DNA of 64,000 nt, from contig NZ_WQLB01000014.1 in NCBI RefSeq assembly GCF_009755355.1, forward strand, positions 1 to 64,000. Direction: 5' to 3'. The notes under the pieces were generated by a model, which was not told the origin of the DNA, searched no databases, and was given only the letters and a program-made list of their open reading frames with translations. Each line of letters starts with the position of its first letter. Position 1 is the first letter of the stretch. Position numbers and translations under genes: made by a program. Shown here in pieces: positions 23,022 through 33,028 of the stretch. This stretch comes from Deinococcus arboris. GTDB taxonomy: Bacteria; Deinococcota; Deinococci; Deinococcales; Deinococcaceae.

Positions 23022-23773
23022 CCGATCCCCACGCCACGCCCAACGCTGCGGGGAAGCCCTACCAGATAGAGCGGCGCGTCCTCGCTGGGGTGCCCTGTCT
23101 GGTCGAGCGGCCCCCCGAAGGCCAGCCCATCCGCGCCCTATGCGTGGTCTATCACGGCGCCTGGGCCACCAAGGAAGGTAAGCTGGGCGTCTACAGCGCC
23201 CTCACGGCGGCGGGGGTGGCGGCTATGCTGCCCGACAGCGCCCTGCACGGCGAGCGCCTGGGCGATACCCCACCCGGCCTGAACGCCCGCGAGTACGTCT
23301 GGGACAGCGTGCGCCGCACAGTGGCCGAAGCTCCGGCGCTGCTGGACGCGGCGCAGGCGACCTATGGCCCCGTGCCCGTCTGGGTGGTCGGCTCCAGCAT
23401 GGGCGGCTACGTGGCGCAGACCCTGGGCCGCCTGGAACAGCGGGTGGCAAAGGTCGCGGCCCTGATCACGTCCGGTGTCTGGCAAGAGCCTGAGGTGCGG
23501 CGCCCCGAAACGCAGGCCTTTCTAGAAGCCCACCGCCCCCTGACCCATGCAGGCGACCTGGCCCCAAAGCCGCTGCTGCTGGCCAGCGGCGAGGCCGACC
23601 CGACCTTTCCGCTGGCAGCGCACCACGAACCGACCGCGCAGGCCTACCGGGCCGCCTACGCCCAAGTCGGGCAGCCCCAGCACTTTCAGGCGCGCACCTA
23701 CCCCGGCGTGGCCCATTACACCAGCCAGCGAATGCGCGACGATGTGGTGAGGTTTCTGCTGGATGAAGTGTGA
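23018..23773 (+). CDS. Alpha/beta hydrolase, esterase-like
   Basis: A 251-residue cytosolic alpha/beta hydrolase. The nucleophile elbow is GSSMGGYVAQ (about residue 126-135), the acid is in SGEADPTFP, and the His in YPGVAHYTS. The N-terminal LCVVYHGAWATKEG carries the oxyanion-hole HG pair. It resembles the YitV/prolyl-oligopeptidase-like esterases. Translational coupling to the DinB protein (ATGA overlap) hints at a shared detoxification role, but that is inference. Confidence 0.83.
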   Translation: MTDPHATPNAAGKPYQIERRVLAGVPCLVERPPEGQPIRALCVVYHGAWATKEGKLGVYSALTAAGVAAMLPDSALHGERLGDTPPGLNAREYVWDSVRRTVAEAPALLDAAQATYGPVPVWVVGSSMGGYVAQTLGRLEQRVAKVAALITSGVWQEPEVRRPETQAFLEAHRPLTHAGDLAPKPLLLASGEADPTFPLAAHHEPTAQAYRAAYAQVGQPQHFQARTYPGVAHYTSQRMRDDVVRFLLDEV

Positions 23774-24016
23774 CTGATGGTGGTTCTCCGTGGCATTGAG
23801 GGTGAGAAAGCCTCGTCACTTCAACTGCTGCTGAGCTGTCAAGACCCGCGCTGTTCTCCCCAGCCATCCTGGGGGCTAGATCTATTCAGTGGAACTGGGT
23901 GCTGATTGGACAGACCCGAAATCACCCCCTGAACCGAGCGGCACAAGTGACCTCCACCGCCAGCAGAAAGCCAGCGCTCACCGCCGGCTCCCTAACCTGC
24001 CCTCTGCTGCTTACTC

Positions 24017-24973
<957 letters not shown>

Positions 24974-25041
24974 ACGCAGGCTCCGGGCCGGCGGGACAAC
25001 AGGGTCATCATGGCTTCACCATAGCGCCCACGGACCAGGCA

Positions 25042-25299
25042 TTATGACCGCCCCGCCGCCTCCCGCAGCAGCAGCACCTTCACCTGGCTCAGGCGGCCCC
25101 GGCTGAAGGCCCCCTTGCCCAGCACCCGCTCTCCGCACGCCAGGACCGGCACGTCGTCGCCGTAGCGGGCGCGCAGGCCAGGGTCGGCGTCTACATTTAC
25201 CCACTCGTAACGGAAGTTCAGGGCGTCCAGATGGGCCCCGGCCTGCTCACACAGGTGGCAGCCGGGGCGGTGATACAGGGTCAGCAGAGGCAGAGCCAC
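25042..25299 (-). CDS. Glutaredoxin-like protein (DUF836 type)
   Basis: An 85-residue thioredoxin-fold protein. It opens with a beta strand (LLTLYHRPGCHLCEQA) containing the redox motif CHLC at residues 14-17, followed by the cis-Pro element DDVPVLACG. This is the short glutaredoxin-like family annotated DUF836. A third Cys at the start of the second half (LACGERV) might modulate activity. The start lies three bases after the stop of the upstream kinase gene, so they must be cotranscribed; redox coupling to the kinase is an untested possibility. Confidence 0.85.
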   Translation of the reverse strand: MALPLLTLYHRPGCHLCEQAGAHLDALNFRYEWVNVDADPGLRARYGDDVPVLACGERVLGKGAFSRGRLSQVKVLLLREAAGRS

Positions 25300-25302
25300 G
25301 GC

Positions 25303-27390
25303 TCAGGCGGGCTGCAGCACCTGAGGCCGCGTCAGGATGGTCATGGCCTGCACCGGGGCGTACATGTCGCACTGGCTGAGCAGGTCGCCCGCACCCGAGT
25401 AGGTGCGCAGCACCTGACCGCCCTGACGCACCGCGTACAGCTGGCCGTCGGGGCCGACCTGCAGCAGCCACGGCGACTCGGTGGGTTCGCCGACCAGGGT
25501 TTCCAGGGCAAACGTCAGGCCCGGCGAGCCGTCAGCTTCGATCTTGCGCACTTTCCGGGCAACGGCGTCCACGATGTACACGGCCCCGTAGTGATCTACT
25601 GCCAGGCCGTCCAGCGACCGCAGGCTGTCACTGTTGCGGTCCAGGCGGAAAGCGTAGCGGCTGAGATACTCGCCCTGCGCCGTAAAGCGCTGCACCTCGT
25701 TGTTACCGGTGTCCAGGACGTAAACGTGTCCGTCTGCCGAGGCCACGATAGAGCGTGGCTTCTCGAAACGCCCCAGCCCCTGGCCCTTGCCGCCAAAGCG
25801 CCGCACGAAGCGGCCCTGCGGGTCAAACACGACCACGTGGTGCGCCTCGGCGTCCAGCACGAACACCAACGCGTCGGTGGCGGCAATCGCCACCGGTTGT
25901 AGCAATTCGCCGTCGTTCAGGCCGTAGGGCCCAAAGCTCAGGAGTTCCTGGCCCTCAGCGTCGAGCTTGCGGACCAGGGCGCCCGCCTTGCCCTGGCGGT
26001 AGTCCAGCAGCGTCACGTACATGTGGCCCTGCCCGTCACTGCTCATGGCATTGGGCGCGCCGGGCATGCCCTTGTCGCCGCCCGACTGGTCGCGCAGGCT
26101 GGCACGCAGCTTGCACTTCAGGTCCAGTAGCCGCACCGTGCCACGCTTTTCCTGCACGCTCAGGGCCAGGGCCACGGGGTCGTTAAAGGCCTCGTCACTC
26201 AGGACACCCGCGTCAATGCGCGCAATCACCTCGTCCAGGGTGGGGCGCTGGGCAGGGTCTTTTTCAATCATGTGCAGAATCAGGTCATTGAGCTTGCCCG
26301 GCACCTCCAGGCGCACCTGCTTGGGCGGCTTGGGCGACTCGAAGACCTGCTGGTGCACCACTGCCTCGTAACTGCCCTTGAAGGCAGTCTGGCCCGTCAC
26401 CATCTCGTAGGCCAGCAGGCCCAGGGAATACACGTCGCTACGGGCATCTACGCGGTTGCCCTTGGCCTGTTCGGGGGCCATGTAGATGGGCGTGCCCACG
26501 CGGGCGCCGGTCATGGTGAGCCGGGTCAGGACTTTGCCCACCGCAATCCCGAAGTCCATGAGTTTAACCCCGCCCTCGCGCAGCACGCCGTCGGTGAAGG
26601 CATTTTTCAGGACCATCACGTTGGCGGGCTTGATGTCGCGGTGCACCACATTCTGCATGTGGATGTGCCGCAGGGCGTCGGCCAGCGCGCGAATCAGCTG
26701 CGAGCCTTCACTGAAGCTCAGGCTGCGGTTTTCCAGCAGGCCTTCCAGGCTCTCGCCGTCCAGAAATTCCATGGCGATGTAGTGCTCGGGGTCCTGCATG
26801 CGGTAGTCGTACACGCGCACGATGTTGGGGTGGTTAAAGCGCTTGAGGACCTCGGCCTCACGGTAAAAACGCTTGACGAACTTGGCGTCGGCCAGGTACT
26901 TGTCCTGCGGCACCTTAAGGGCCACCACGCGGCCGTCCTGGCGGCGCCGGGCGCGGTACACGCTGCCCATGCCCCCAATGCCGATGCGCTCCAGGACCTC
27001 GTAATCCTGAAAGCGCAGGTCAATGGCCGTCTGCGCCAGCGTGTTGCGGCGCGAGGGCGGCATGGGGGTGGCGGTGCGCTGCACCCGCACCGGGCGGCCG
27101 CGCGCGTCACGCGGACCACGGTGGATGCTGGGCGTGAGCACCCGGCCCAGCCGGAAGGCGGCCGTGGCCAGCAGGAAGGCCGCCAGGCACAGCGCGCCCT
27201 GGGCGCGGCCCAGTTCGGCAAAGGCCAGGGGCGCGCCCTGCGGGCCGCCGACGCCCAGGGCCAGCCCGGCCAGCACCAGCGCCAGCACGGCCACCACGCC
27301 GGCCGACACAAACCCCAGCACGCGCTCGGGCGCCCGCACCGAGAGCAGCAACCCCACAATGAACAGCGCGCCCAGCAGCAGCGGCGTCAC
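25303..27390 (-). CDS. Membrane Ser/Thr protein kinase with C-terminal NHL beta-propeller
   Basis: A 695-residue protein with three parts. An N-terminal membrane region (about 1-85) has about three helices. A complete Hanks-type kinase domain (about 125-390) follows: glycine loop IGIGGMGSVY, the VVALKV lysine, HRDIKPANV catalytic loop, DFGIA and the APEQ activation end. The C-terminal part (about 440-690) contains NHL/six-bladed propeller repeats, for example the VYVLDTGNNEVQRF and FVLDAEAHHVVVFD strands. In Deinococcus a kinase with a C-terminal propeller (RqkA, DR2518) controls DNA-damage responses and cell division; the architecture here is alike, but orthology was not tested. Start is GTG; glutaredoxin-like gene follows three bases later. 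Confidence 0.9.
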   Translation of the reverse strand: MTPLLLGALFIVGLLLSVRAPERVLGFVSAGVVAVLALVLAGLALGVGGPQGAPLAFAELGRAQGALCLAAFLLATAAFRLGRVLTPSIHRGPRDARGRPVRVQRTATPMPPSRRNTLAQTAIDLRFQDYEVLERIGIGGMGSVYRARRRQDGRVVALKVPQDKYLADAKFVKRFYREAEVLKRFNHPNIVRVYDYRMQDPEHYIAMEFLDGESLEGLLENRSLSFSEGSQLIRALADALRHIHMQNVVHRDIKPANVMVLKNAFTDGVLREGGVKLMDFGIAVGKVLTRLTMTGARVGTPIYMAPEQAKGNRVDARSDVYSLGLLAYEMVTGQTAFKGSYEAVVHQQVFESPKPPKQVRLEVPGKLNDLILHMIEKDPAQRPTLDEVIARIDAGVLSDEAFNDPVALALSVQEKRGTVRLLDLKCKLRASLRDQSGGDKGMPGAPNAMSSDGQGHMYVTLLDYRQGKAGALVRKLDAEGQELLSFGPYGLNDGELLQPVAIAATDALVFVLDAEAHHVVVFDPQGRFVRRFGGKGQGLGRFEKPRSIVASADGHVYVLDTGNNEVQRFTAQGEYLSRYAFRLDRNSDSLRSLDGLAVDHYGAVYIVDAVARKVRKIEADGSPGLTFALETLVGEPTESPWLLQVGPDGQLYAVRQGGQVLRTYSGAGDLLSQCDMYAPVQAMTILTRPQVLQPA

Positions 27391-27734
27391 GCCGCGCCGC
27401 CCGGCTCAAGAGAAAGAGGGGTCGGCTTCATGATTCCTAGTTATACAAAACAGAACTTGCGCCGCCCTTACAGGCGAGCAAATCTAGGCGTCTGCCTCCC
27501 TGGTTCCTCCTGCGGGCAGTCACCCCGTCTGGTGTAGGGCAGGAGCAGGGCTTCGGGGCATACTGTGGGCATGACCGCGCCTGCTGTGGCCACTTGCCCT
27601 CTGGTTCAGGGGTCGGCGCGGCCCTTCACCGGCTGGGGAGGCCGCCTGCACATGGGTTACCGCCACTTTCTTCCTGCTGTTTTCTTCTGCTCGTTGGCGT
27701 GTAGGGTCGGCTGTGCGGCGCCAGAGGCCGCGTG
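27391..27734. other. Divergent promoter region of kinase and 600-residue orphan
   Basis: Contains no gene. On the minus strand TTGTATAACT near 27440 gives a good -10 box for the kinase gene. The right side is GC-rich and holds the start of the orphan gene with AGAGG just upstream. Confidence 0.45.
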
Positions 27735-29534
27735 ATGCCGTACTGGGCCGAACTGGTTGAGCTGTTTGAATACAAGGTCACCGATGTGCTGGAGGGCCGG
27801 GTGCCGCGCGGGGGCCGGCGCTCCCTGACCGAGCTGCGCGAGGAGTTGCTGGGGGCCCCCCTGGAACCCGCCCTGCTGCGGCGGGTCATGGAAAGTGACC
27901 GGATGTTCCGGGGACAGCAGGGAGGCCAGGTCCCCCTACCCCACCGGGGCCGCCCCGCCCCGCTGCCTCACGCGGCCTGGGAGGCGCCCGCCACCGCCGA
28001 CTCGGACGAAACGCGCGCCTGGGAAGAACTGCACACCCTGTTGTGGCACCACCGCGCTGCCCGCACCCTGCAGGAACTGGCCGGGCACTGGCAGCGCGAC
28101 GCCACCTTGCAGCGCCTGCGGGTGCTGTACACCGTCGTAGAAAATGCCGAGCGGGCCGTGGGGCCGGGGTACAAGCCCGTGCCGGTGCCCGCTGCCAACG
28201 ACCCCCTGATGGACCTGCACGACCCCGAAGTCAACCAGGCCATTGCGGGCGCCCTGAGCACCCTGCTGCTGACCGAGGCGGGCCGCAGTCAGGTGCGCAC
28301 CGCCCTGTCGGAGGTGCAGGCCGAGCCGTTTCCGCGCCACCCCGACGAGGACGTGCTGGCCGCCCGGCTGGCCGCCGCCGAGCGCGAGCCGATGGCCCCC
28401 GAAGCCAGAGAGCGCCTGATCGTGGCCCTGAAGGCCGAGTATCCCCTGCCGCGCGACCCGCGCGAGCGCTCGGTCATCCGGGTGGCGGCCCGCGAGGTCG
28501 CCGACCAGCTGGAGCCACTACTGGACAGTGCCCCCAGCCGCACCCTGGGGGCGGTGCCGCACGGCAGCGTGCTGTACGCTCAGCATCCCGCCAGCGCCAT
28601 GCGCGTGCCCGATGACGGCGCCGACCGGCTGATTGTGCATCTGCGCGGCGCCCAGGCGGCCCGCTGGCGCGGTCTGGAACTGCGCTGGCAGCCTATCGGC
28701 CCCAACTGGCAGCTTCAGGTGGACGGCCAGGTCACGCTGCTGCGCCCTGGCCTGAGTCCCGCCGACCGAACCCAGACCGTGGCGCTGCCCGGCACTCACC
28801 TGCGCCTCTTTGTCAGCGGCGCCTACCTGATGCTGCACATCGACAGTCAGGCGGCGGTCGAACTGGGCCGCCGGGCGTCGCTGGCCCGCGCAGTTTCGCT
28901 GCTGCTGGACAGCCAGGAACAGTTTGCCTACCTGCGCCTGGCGCGCGCCGCCGCTGGCCTGCTGCGCGGCGGCCCCCTACAGCTGGACAGCCTGGGGCCA
29001 GACAGCGCCCGCAAATACCACGCCGCCACGCCGGACGTGCTGCTGGCCTTTGCCCGCAAGGGGGTGGACAACCTCTCGGCCCGTCTGGGGCGCACGGCCC
29101 CGGAGCAGGCTGCCGGGGCGTTTCAGGAGGCTGCCGCCGCCTTGGGGCTCCACCCCCGCGCCGCCGAGCGGCTCCACGGCGCGCTGCACGCCGCGCTGCA
29201 CCGCCCCGAGCCGCTGCCCGAGCCGCGTCAGGGCGAGCGATTCACCCTGACCGACGAGGGCTTTCTCAGTGTGCAGCTGACCGATGACCCCCTCACCCTG
29301 GAAGCTGGGCCGCGCGGCGTCACCCTGCGCTACGACTACAAGGGCGAACTGGTGGCGGTGCTGCCGGGTCTGGCCCCCATGATTCTGCACGACCTGCTGG
29401 TGGTGCGCGTGCCGGACCTGCACCTGCTGCTGGTGCGCCACGGCACCTGGCTGGCCGCCACCGTGGGCCGCGACGAGCCGGTGCCCACCCTGCGCCTGGC
29501 CGAGCTGGAAACCGGGGACATCACTGCGCACTGA
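27735..29534 (+). CDS. 600-residue protein of unknown function
   Basis: I do not recognise this protein. It has about 600 residues, no signal peptide, no membrane segments and almost no Cys, so it looks cytosolic. It is rich in Ala, Leu, Arg and Glu. The first 330 residues are mostly helical; the middle (about 300-380) and the C-terminal 100 residues are beta-rich. The region near 305-375 (VHLRGAQAARWRGLELRW, LQVDGQVTLLRPG) looks like a small beta barrel. Start is ambiguous between GTG 27732 and ATG 27735. It is divergent from the kinase-propeller gene, which hints at, but does not prove, a link. Confidence 0.8.
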   Translation: MPYWAELVELFEYKVTDVLEGRVPRGGRRSLTELREELLGAPLEPALLRRVMESDRMFRGQQGGQVPLPHRGRPAPLPHAAWEAPATADSDETRAWEELHTLLWHHRAARTLQELAGHWQRDATLQRLRVLYTVVENAERAVGPGYKPVPVPAANDPLMDLHDPEVNQAIAGALSTLLLTEAGRSQVRTALSEVQAEPFPRHPDEDVLAARLAAAEREPMAPEARERLIVALKAEYPLPRDPRERSVIRVAAREVADQLEPLLDSAPSRTLGAVPHGSVLYAQHPASAMRVPDDGADRLIVHLRGAQAARWRGLELRWQPIGPNWQLQVDGQVTLLRPGLSPADRTQTVALPGTHLRLFVSGAYLMLHIDSQAAVELGRRASLARAVSLLLDSQEQFAYLRLARAAAGLLRGGPLQLDSLGPDSARKYHAATPDVLLAFARKGVDNLSARLGRTAPEQAAGAFQEAAAALGLHPRAAERLHGALHAALHRPEPLPEPRQGERFTLTDEGFLSVQLTDDPLTLEAGPRGVTLRYDYKGELVAVLPGLAPMILHDLLVVRVPDLHLLLVRHGTWLAATVGRDEPVPTLRLAELETGDITAH

Positions 29535-29868
29535 GAGCAGCTTTGCACCGTCTTGTTTTGATGGCAGGCAAACGCTGGCCTTCAGGTCATTCAGGGGCTC
29601 TGTTCCGTGCCGCTTTGAATCCGCTGACCTCAGGGCCGCTGAGAGATCAATCTAGAGCAGGTTCTCCTAACAGTGGAGCGCCACCAGCCGTTCGACGAAA
29701 GCTCCTCTCCAGGGGCAGAGGCCGGCTGAGTGTGGTTAGCCTACTTGCCTCCGGTCTGCTGAATGATCATAAAGAGCCCTAGACCTCCATCTGCGAGAGG
29801 GGACCAGAGACTCTGTGACAGCGTGGCCTCAGAGCTCAGGCCGTTTCTCATCCCTTACCATAGGCGGC
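29535..29868. other. Intergenic gap
   Basis: No gene seen. A short stretch around 29735-29780 resembles 21705-21770 (both encode LLA-x-GLL-x-D in one frame), possibly a repeat or a lost reading frame. The right end has TACCAT seven bases before the glycosyltransferase ATG. Confidence 0.35.
29856..29861 (+). promoter_or_regulatory. -10 box of leaderless glycosyltransferase transcript
   Basis: TACCAT followed by seven bases and ATG at 29869. No ribosome binding site is placed correctly for a leadered message. Confidence 0.45.
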
Positions 29869-30519
29869 ATGCCGATGGCCGCTTCCTCTGCCCCGTCTCT
29901 GGCGGTGGTGATCCCCGCTTACAACGAGGCCGACACCGTGGGCGCCGTGGTGCGCGTGGCCCTGGAACTGACGCCGCAGGTGGTGGTGGCGTCGGACGGC
30001 AGCTGCGACGGCACCGCCCAGGCCGCCCGCGAGGCGGGCGCGCAGGTGGTGGAGTTGCCCGAGAACGGCGGCAAGGGCGCGGCGCTGCTGGCCGGGTTGC
30101 AGGCGGCCACCGCCGAGACCGTAGTGCTGCTGGACGCCGACCTGACCGGCCTGACCCTGGACCACCTGCAGCGCCTGTGCGGGCCTGTGCTAAGCGGCGC
30201 CCTGGACATGAGCATCGGGGTATTCGAGGGCGGCGGTTTTGTAACTGACTGGGGCAACAAGCTGACCCCCCACCTGAGCGGCCAGCGGGCCTGCCGCCGC
30301 GCGTGGCTGCTGGGCGTGCCCGATCTGGGCGCCGAGCGCTGGCCTGAACCGGCCATTACCCGCCACCTCAAGGTCACCGGGGCGCGGTGGGCGTATATGG
30401 CGCTCCCCAACGTGGCCCAGGTGGTCAAGGAAAAGAAGCGCGGCTTCTGGCGCGGTGCCCAGGCCCGCACCAAGATGTATGCCGCCCTGCTAACCTACCG
30501 CGCTCGCCGCCCCAAATAG
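29869..30519 (+). CDS. Glycosyltransferase family 2-like protein
   Basis: A 216-residue protein with the nucleotide-sugar domain of GT-A glycosyltransferases: VVIPAYNEADTVGAVV at residues 12-27, the SDGSCDGT motif and the acidic LLDADLTGLT pair at about 86-95 in place of DxD. It lacks the long C-terminal membrane part of dolichyl-phosphate mannosyltransferases and ends with a basic tail (KEKKRGFWRGAQARTK), perhaps membrane-associating. The acceptor is unknown. The ATG at 29869 is preferred over the longer frame from 29815 because of the -10 box. Confidence 0.83.
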   Translation: MPMAASSAPSLAVVIPAYNEADTVGAVVRVALELTPQVVVASDGSCDGTAQAAREAGAQVVELPENGGKGAALLAGLQAATAETVVLLDADLTGLTLDHLQRLCGPVLSGALDMSIGVFEGGGFVTDWGNKLTPHLSGQRACRRAWLLGVPDLGAERWPEPAITRHLKVTGARWAYMALPNVAQVVKEKKRGFWRGAQARTKMYAALLTYRARRPK

Positions 30520-30635
30520 AGCAGGTTGCAAAGTGCAGTGAGCGGACCAGGAGCTTCTGCTCCCTCCAGTTGTGATGCACACCTATGTATGGCCGCCCTG
30601 CTCAACCCCACTTACCAGCCGCCTTTACAGGCCCT

Positions 30636-30672
30636 CAGAGCAGTTGAGAGCATCACTCTTCAACCGTACTGG
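30636..30672 (+). repeat. Possible family B repeat, copy 4
   Basis: CAGAGCAGTTGAGAG followed after seven bases by CTTCAACCGTACTGGGGCG, similar to the hairpin arms of the copies at 9579, 19238 and 52881. Weaker than the others. Confidence 0.3.
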
Positions 30673-30773
30673 GGCGAAGAGTGGCCGAAACAGACAGCGG
30701 TGCCAACAGTCATGTGGGGTGTGGCTAGCCTCAGGGTAAATGAGCCGCCGCTGCCCGTCAGCCTTGCCAGGCG

Positions 30774-31328
30774 TTATTTCACCAGCTGAATCACGCTGCC
30801 GTCGGCTGTGTCAAAACGCACCACACCCACCGTGGGCACAAAGTAGGTGGTCTGGGCACTGACCTTGCCGCCGGCTGTGGTTTCGGTGCGGATTTTCAGG
30901 GCGTTAAAGGCGCCCGCAGGCGTGGTCAGCGGCGCCACGCCCGTCACGAGCGAGCGCTGAGTGACCCCAGCGGCGGCGCTTTGCCAGGTCATGCCAGGGC
31001 GCAAGGGTCCGGGTGGGTAGATGTTCAGAGGCGGCGTGTACCACGTCAGGCGCCCCCCCGTATTCACGCCGCGCAGCCACACGCTGCCGTCGGCGCGATG
31101 TTCTAACAGATCCTGTGAAAAGGTGGTGGCGCCGTACTGGTGACTGACTGGGGTCACGGTGACGCCCCGGTGAACGACTGGCGCCCCAGCCACTTGCGTT
31201 TCGCCGCTGCTGTACACCCAGCGCATTCCTGGTCGGCGTGGATAATAGTTGGCATCTGGAGCCAGGGCCTGCGCCCCTGCGGGCAGCAGGAGGCAGGCAA
31301 GCAGCAGTCGGGCACGGCGCGCGGTCAT
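30774..31328 (-). CDS. Secreted protein of unknown function
   Basis: A 184-residue protein with a signal peptide (residues 1-20, cleavage after AGAQA), then a beta-rich mature domain: repeated Y/W-rich strands such as NYYPRRPGMRWVYSS, GGRLTWYTPPLNIYPPGPLRPGMTWQ and TYFVPTVGVVRFDTAD. This pattern is common in Deinococcus-type exported proteins, where a 'PGMxW-x-Y' strand repeats, but has no assigned function. TAGGCT lies eight bases before the ATG, consistent with a leaderless message. A gene on the other strand is not supported. Confidence 0.65.
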   Translation of the reverse strand: MTARRARLLLACLLLPAGAQALAPDANYYPRRPGMRWVYSSGETQVAGAPVVHRGVTVTPVSHQYGATTFSQDLLEHRADGSVWLRGVNTGGRLTWYTPPLNIYPPGPLRPGMTWQSAAAGVTQRSLVTGVAPLTTPAGAFNALKIRTETTAGGKVSAQTTYFVPTVGVVRFDTADGSVIQLVK

Positions 31329-31651
31329 CGGCGCCTAGCCTAGCGGCTGACAGGGCCAGCGATGTGCGAAAGAATTCATTGGTGGCCAAGTATCCGCATG
31401 GACGCTGAGGCATCAGCTTTCTAAGGCCACTCGTGGCAGAAGGACAGAGCTTACAACGGAGTCGCTCCCTAGCATCCCCTGACGCTCATAAGACTTCTGG
31501 AGATTAAGATGACGCCGCACTCAGCATGAAATGTGGTTACCAACCTGCATCGGCCCAGGACGGCATCAGATTGTGCGACCACCTTTGTCCTCGGCTACGC
31601 TGCACTCGCCGCACCAGCCTAGAGTGGTGAACAAGGTTCGCCTGCACTGTG
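31329..31651. other. Intergenic gap
   Basis: Nothing supported here. The reading frames are short and conflict with the convincing gene at 31652-32053 on the other strand. Confidence 0.4.
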
Positions 31652-32053
31652 TCAACGAATGTGGTTCATCGCACGGTTGTACAGCGTGGCCTGCCACGCC
31701 GCCTGACCCTGAATGCGGTAATGCACTTCCTCAAGCTCAACAGCGTGTCCAGCGGCATCCACAAACCGCAGGTCAGCCTCAGGCCGAAGGTTTAGCAGAT
31801 GTTCGACCAGGCCAATGAACTCTGCTGAAGTGCCCGGCTGACTGAGCAGCTGCTTAAAGGTGCTGAACGTCACCTGGCCTCCACTGCCTGCCGCCGTGGT
31901 TCCCTCATAGCGTGGCGGCGCGACTGCACCGCATGACGGGCACGGCAAGGAAAGCCCCAGTTGCTGCATATAGATGGTCCACCGCCACTGACAGGCGCGG
32001 CAGGAGACCCTGACATTCGGCTGGTCTTCTTCAAGTGGTCGAAACGGCACCAT
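31652..32053 (-). CDS. Zinc-ribbon protein of unknown function
   Basis: A 133-residue protein whose N-terminal 45 residues contain two CxxC knuckles, SCRACQW (about 17-23) and PCPSCGA (about 37-43), a standard zinc ribbon. The rest is a mixed, helical region without known motifs. It is a cytosolic protein, with an ATG but no strong ribosome binding site. It is divergent from the lipoprotein gene, with 70 bases between them. The zinc ribbon suggests nucleic-acid or protein contact, without further evidence. Confidence 0.6.
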   Translation of the reverse strand: MVPFRPLEEDQPNVRVSCRACQWRWTIYMQQLGLSLPCPSCGAVAPPRYEGTTAAGSGGQVTFSTFKQLLSQPGTSAEFIGLVEHLLNLRPEADLRFVDAAGHAVELEEVHYRIQGQAAWQATLYNRAMNHIR

Positions 32054-32123
32054 GCCACCGTATCAAGAGGGCGCCTGAGGCGGCCAGGACTGAAGCAGGC
32101 CGCTTCGCGCCTATGATGCGGCT

Positions 32124-32633
32124 ATGCTGGCGTTCCGCTTTCAACGTGCCCGCCCATCCCTGACCCTGCTGGGCCTCGCGGCGCTGCTCGCGGCCTGCTC
32201 GTTAGGGCGTGACGAGCGCTCAGCCCAGGCCACCGAGCAGGCCGCGGTTGATGCTGCCCGCGACGCCATGCTTGCGGCCGCCAGAGCGCTGAGGGGCACC
32301 GATCTGAAGGCCATAGGCCGCTGGGCCTCGTGCCCAGGCGGCATCGGTCAGCGGTACGTCGGTGGTGGCAGCATGAAGGCCCCGAAAGGTAATATCGCCG
32401 GTCAGCTCGAAGCCATCCGGTCAGCTGTGGCCGCCGCCGGCTTCACCGATGTCACCCAGGTCAAGGAAAATGTCACCATGCAGCGCGACGACATCAGCGT
32501 CAACCTCAACTACAACCGGGTGTACGAGGGCTGGCCTCTCTCCTTCCGCTCAACGTGTCACACCTATCCCAGAGCGGACGCGAAGCGGGTGAAGTCAAGT
32601 GCAAACCGGGAGATTGAAGGTCTTTCCCCCTGA
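32124..32633 (+). CDS. Lipoprotein of unknown function
   Basis: A 169-residue exported protein. Residues 1-25 form a lipoprotein signal peptide with the lipobox LAAC (cleavage before Cys 25), so it should be anchored to a membrane by a lipid. The mature part begins with an Ala/Gln-rich helix (about 32-60) and ends with a beta-rich domain containing two Cys. TATGAT lies six bases before the ATG, a clear leaderless promoter. No family is recognised. Confidence 0.7.
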   Translation: MLAFRFQRARPSLTLLGLAALLAACSLGRDERSAQATEQAAVDAARDAMLAAARALRGTDLKAIGRWASCPGGIGQRYVGGGSMKAPKGNIAGQLEAIRSAVAAAGFTDVTQVKENVTMQRDDISVNLNYNRVYEGWPLSFRSTCHTYPRADAKRVKSSANREIEGLSP

Positions 32634-32707
32634 TAGCGCCGCCGTCAGCACCTCAGCAATGCCGGCACCTCAGGGGCAATGAACACGCGCCTGCGATAGG
32701 TTGACCC

Positions 32708-33028
32708 ATGTCACCAGTGATCGCCTCGGCCGATTTGCGTCCAGAGCACCTGCCAACGGATGACCAGGAGTGGCGAGTCTTCGCTTCAAGTTTCGACGGA
32801 TACACGCACTGGAATAGCTTTGAGCGCTGTGCCGACATTGCCAACACGACCCTGAGCCAATACACCAGGACGGGCGCGCTGCCCACCGACCTGGACGTGC
32901 TGCGGACCTGCCTCTTTTTCGAGCTGCGGCGGGAGCGGCACAGCGGCTATCCGCCGGACGAGGCCGGTCAGCTGTATGCCAAAGCCGTTCAGCAGGCCAT
33001 TCGTGAACAGGTGACCCGCCGAGCCTAA
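32708..33028 (+). CDS. Small cytosolic protein of unknown function
   Basis: A 106-residue, mostly helical protein with acidic and aromatic residues (FDGYTHWNSFERCADIANTTL), no signal peptide and no known motif. It follows the lipoprotein gene by 74 bases on the same strand and may share its message or use TAGGTT five bases before the ATG. Composition and the smooth ending support a real gene, though the evidence is modest. Confidence 0.55.
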   Translation: MSPVIASADLRPEHLPTDDQEWRVFASSFDGYTHWNSFERCADIANTTLSQYTRTGALPTDLDVLRTCLFFELRRERHSGYPPDEAGQLYAKAVQQAIREQVTRRA

